A stretch of 6,250 nucleotides of DNA from Bacteroidota bacterium (lineage in GTDB: Bacteria; Bacteroidota; Bacteroidia; Cytophagales; Hymenobacteraceae). A program made the position numbers and the translations under genes. Below are positions 6,055 to 6,250 of the stretch, in pieces. The notes under the pieces are model-generated. The model made no database searches, was not told where the DNA came from, and was given only the letters and a program-made list of their open reading frames with translations. Numbering within the stretch: position 1 is the first letter of the stretch; each line of letters starts with the position of its first letter. Location: assembly GCA_023424725.1 (NCBI GenBank), contig JAFADQ010000041.1, positions 1 through 6,250 of the forward strand, written 5' to 3'.

Positions 6055-6250
6055 AAAAAAGTATTGTAGAGCCATAGTTAGACCATGTTTAATTTCTATT
6101 TACGGTGCCGAAAATCATCAATTCTTGTCGTTGTGAGAACAGCATCAGATTTTCTGTTACCAATAGAAGATGACAAATGAGCTTCTGCTTATCGTCAGTG
6201 ACGACACTGACGAGGGCGGCCCTGGTGCAGTGTTCGCCCTCGTTTGTGTC
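6055..6250. other. Unassigned right-edge region upstream of the nuclease gene
   Basis: No gene is recognised here. Three open frames compete and all are cut by the edge. Minus strand: 53 open codons before a TAA at 6089-6091, which would put a gene's end 34 bp upstream of the nuclease start. Minus strand, another frame: 30 codons before a TAA at 6157-6159. Plus strand: 27 codons from the ATG at 6170 (MTNELLLIVSDD...). None matches a family I know. The last 60 bases are GC-richer and carry two overlapping inverted repeats. The nuclease promoter could lie here, but no good -33/-7 pair was found on the minus strand. Confidence 0.4.
6192..6243. repeat. Two overlapping perfect inverted repeats (tandem hairpins)
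   Basis: Hairpin 1 pairs TCGTCAGTG (6192-6200) with CACTGACGA (6205-6213) around the loop ACGA. Hairpin 2 pairs ACGAGGGCG (6210-6218) with CGCCCTCGT (6235-6243) around a 16-nt loop. Both stems are 9 bp and perfect, and they share ACGA at 6210-6213, so they cannot both form fully. A weak T-rich stretch (TTTGTGT) follows hairpin 2 on the plus strand, too poor for a confident terminator. They may be regulatory, a mobile-element end, or lie within a coding sequence cut by the edge. Confidence 0.6.

Noticed and set aside
1..6250. CRISPR array, tRNA or rRNA genes, integrase or transposase, toxin-antitoxin pair
   Set aside because: Looked for on both strands. No regularly spaced short repeats, no cloverleaf or rRNA core, and no recombinase motifs were found.

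Overview
The window looks like chromosomal DNA of a Bacteroidota bacterium, probably the Cytophagales/Hymenobacteraceae side, although the genus cannot be fixed from sequence alone. The pointers are a large exported protein with a C-terminal type IX secretion (T9SS) sorting domain, a Bacteroidota-style soluble PAS histidine kinase paired with a single-domain response regulator, start codons without clear Shine-Dalgarno sequences, and one candidate promoter of the Bacteroidota -33/-7 type (TTG, 19-nt spacer, TAnnTTTG-like).

Left part, minus strand (1-1533): a cytoplasmic sensor histidine kinase, followed by a response regulator whose start codon lies inside the kinase's last codons. The regulator runs off the left edge at residue 110. 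The two form a translationally coupled two-component pair. A 402-bp AT-rich intergenic region (1534-1935) separates the kinase from the divergently transcribed large gene. It holds the candidate promoter and an unconvincing 46-codon ORF.

Centre, plus strand (1936-4917): a 993-residue secreted repeat protein. In order it has a Sec signal peptide, a probable seven-bladed Asp-box/YCF48-like beta-propeller, a CARDB-like domain, five cysteine-paired Ig-like domains, a PKD domain and the T9SS sorting domain. A strong intrinsic terminator follows at 4935-4975, so the gene is probably monocistronic.

Right part: a small two-helix DUF2905 membrane protein (plus, 5126-5350) converges, with a 2-bp gap, on a staphylococcal-nuclease-like lipoprotein (minus, 5353-6054). 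The nuclease keeps all the classical catalytic residues and carries an extra Cys-rich C-terminal module. The last ~160 bases hold two overlapping GC-rich inverted repeats and open but unrecognised reading frames cut by the window edge.

The window reads as ordinary Bacteroidota housekeeping and surface-protein content, and I see no convincing new multi-gene system. The most informative observations are internal: a gap-free ~152-residue tandem duplication and a propeller repeat trace in the T9SS protein, the Cys-rich tail on the nuclease, a palindrome over the candidate -33 element, and the overlapping hairpins at the right edge.
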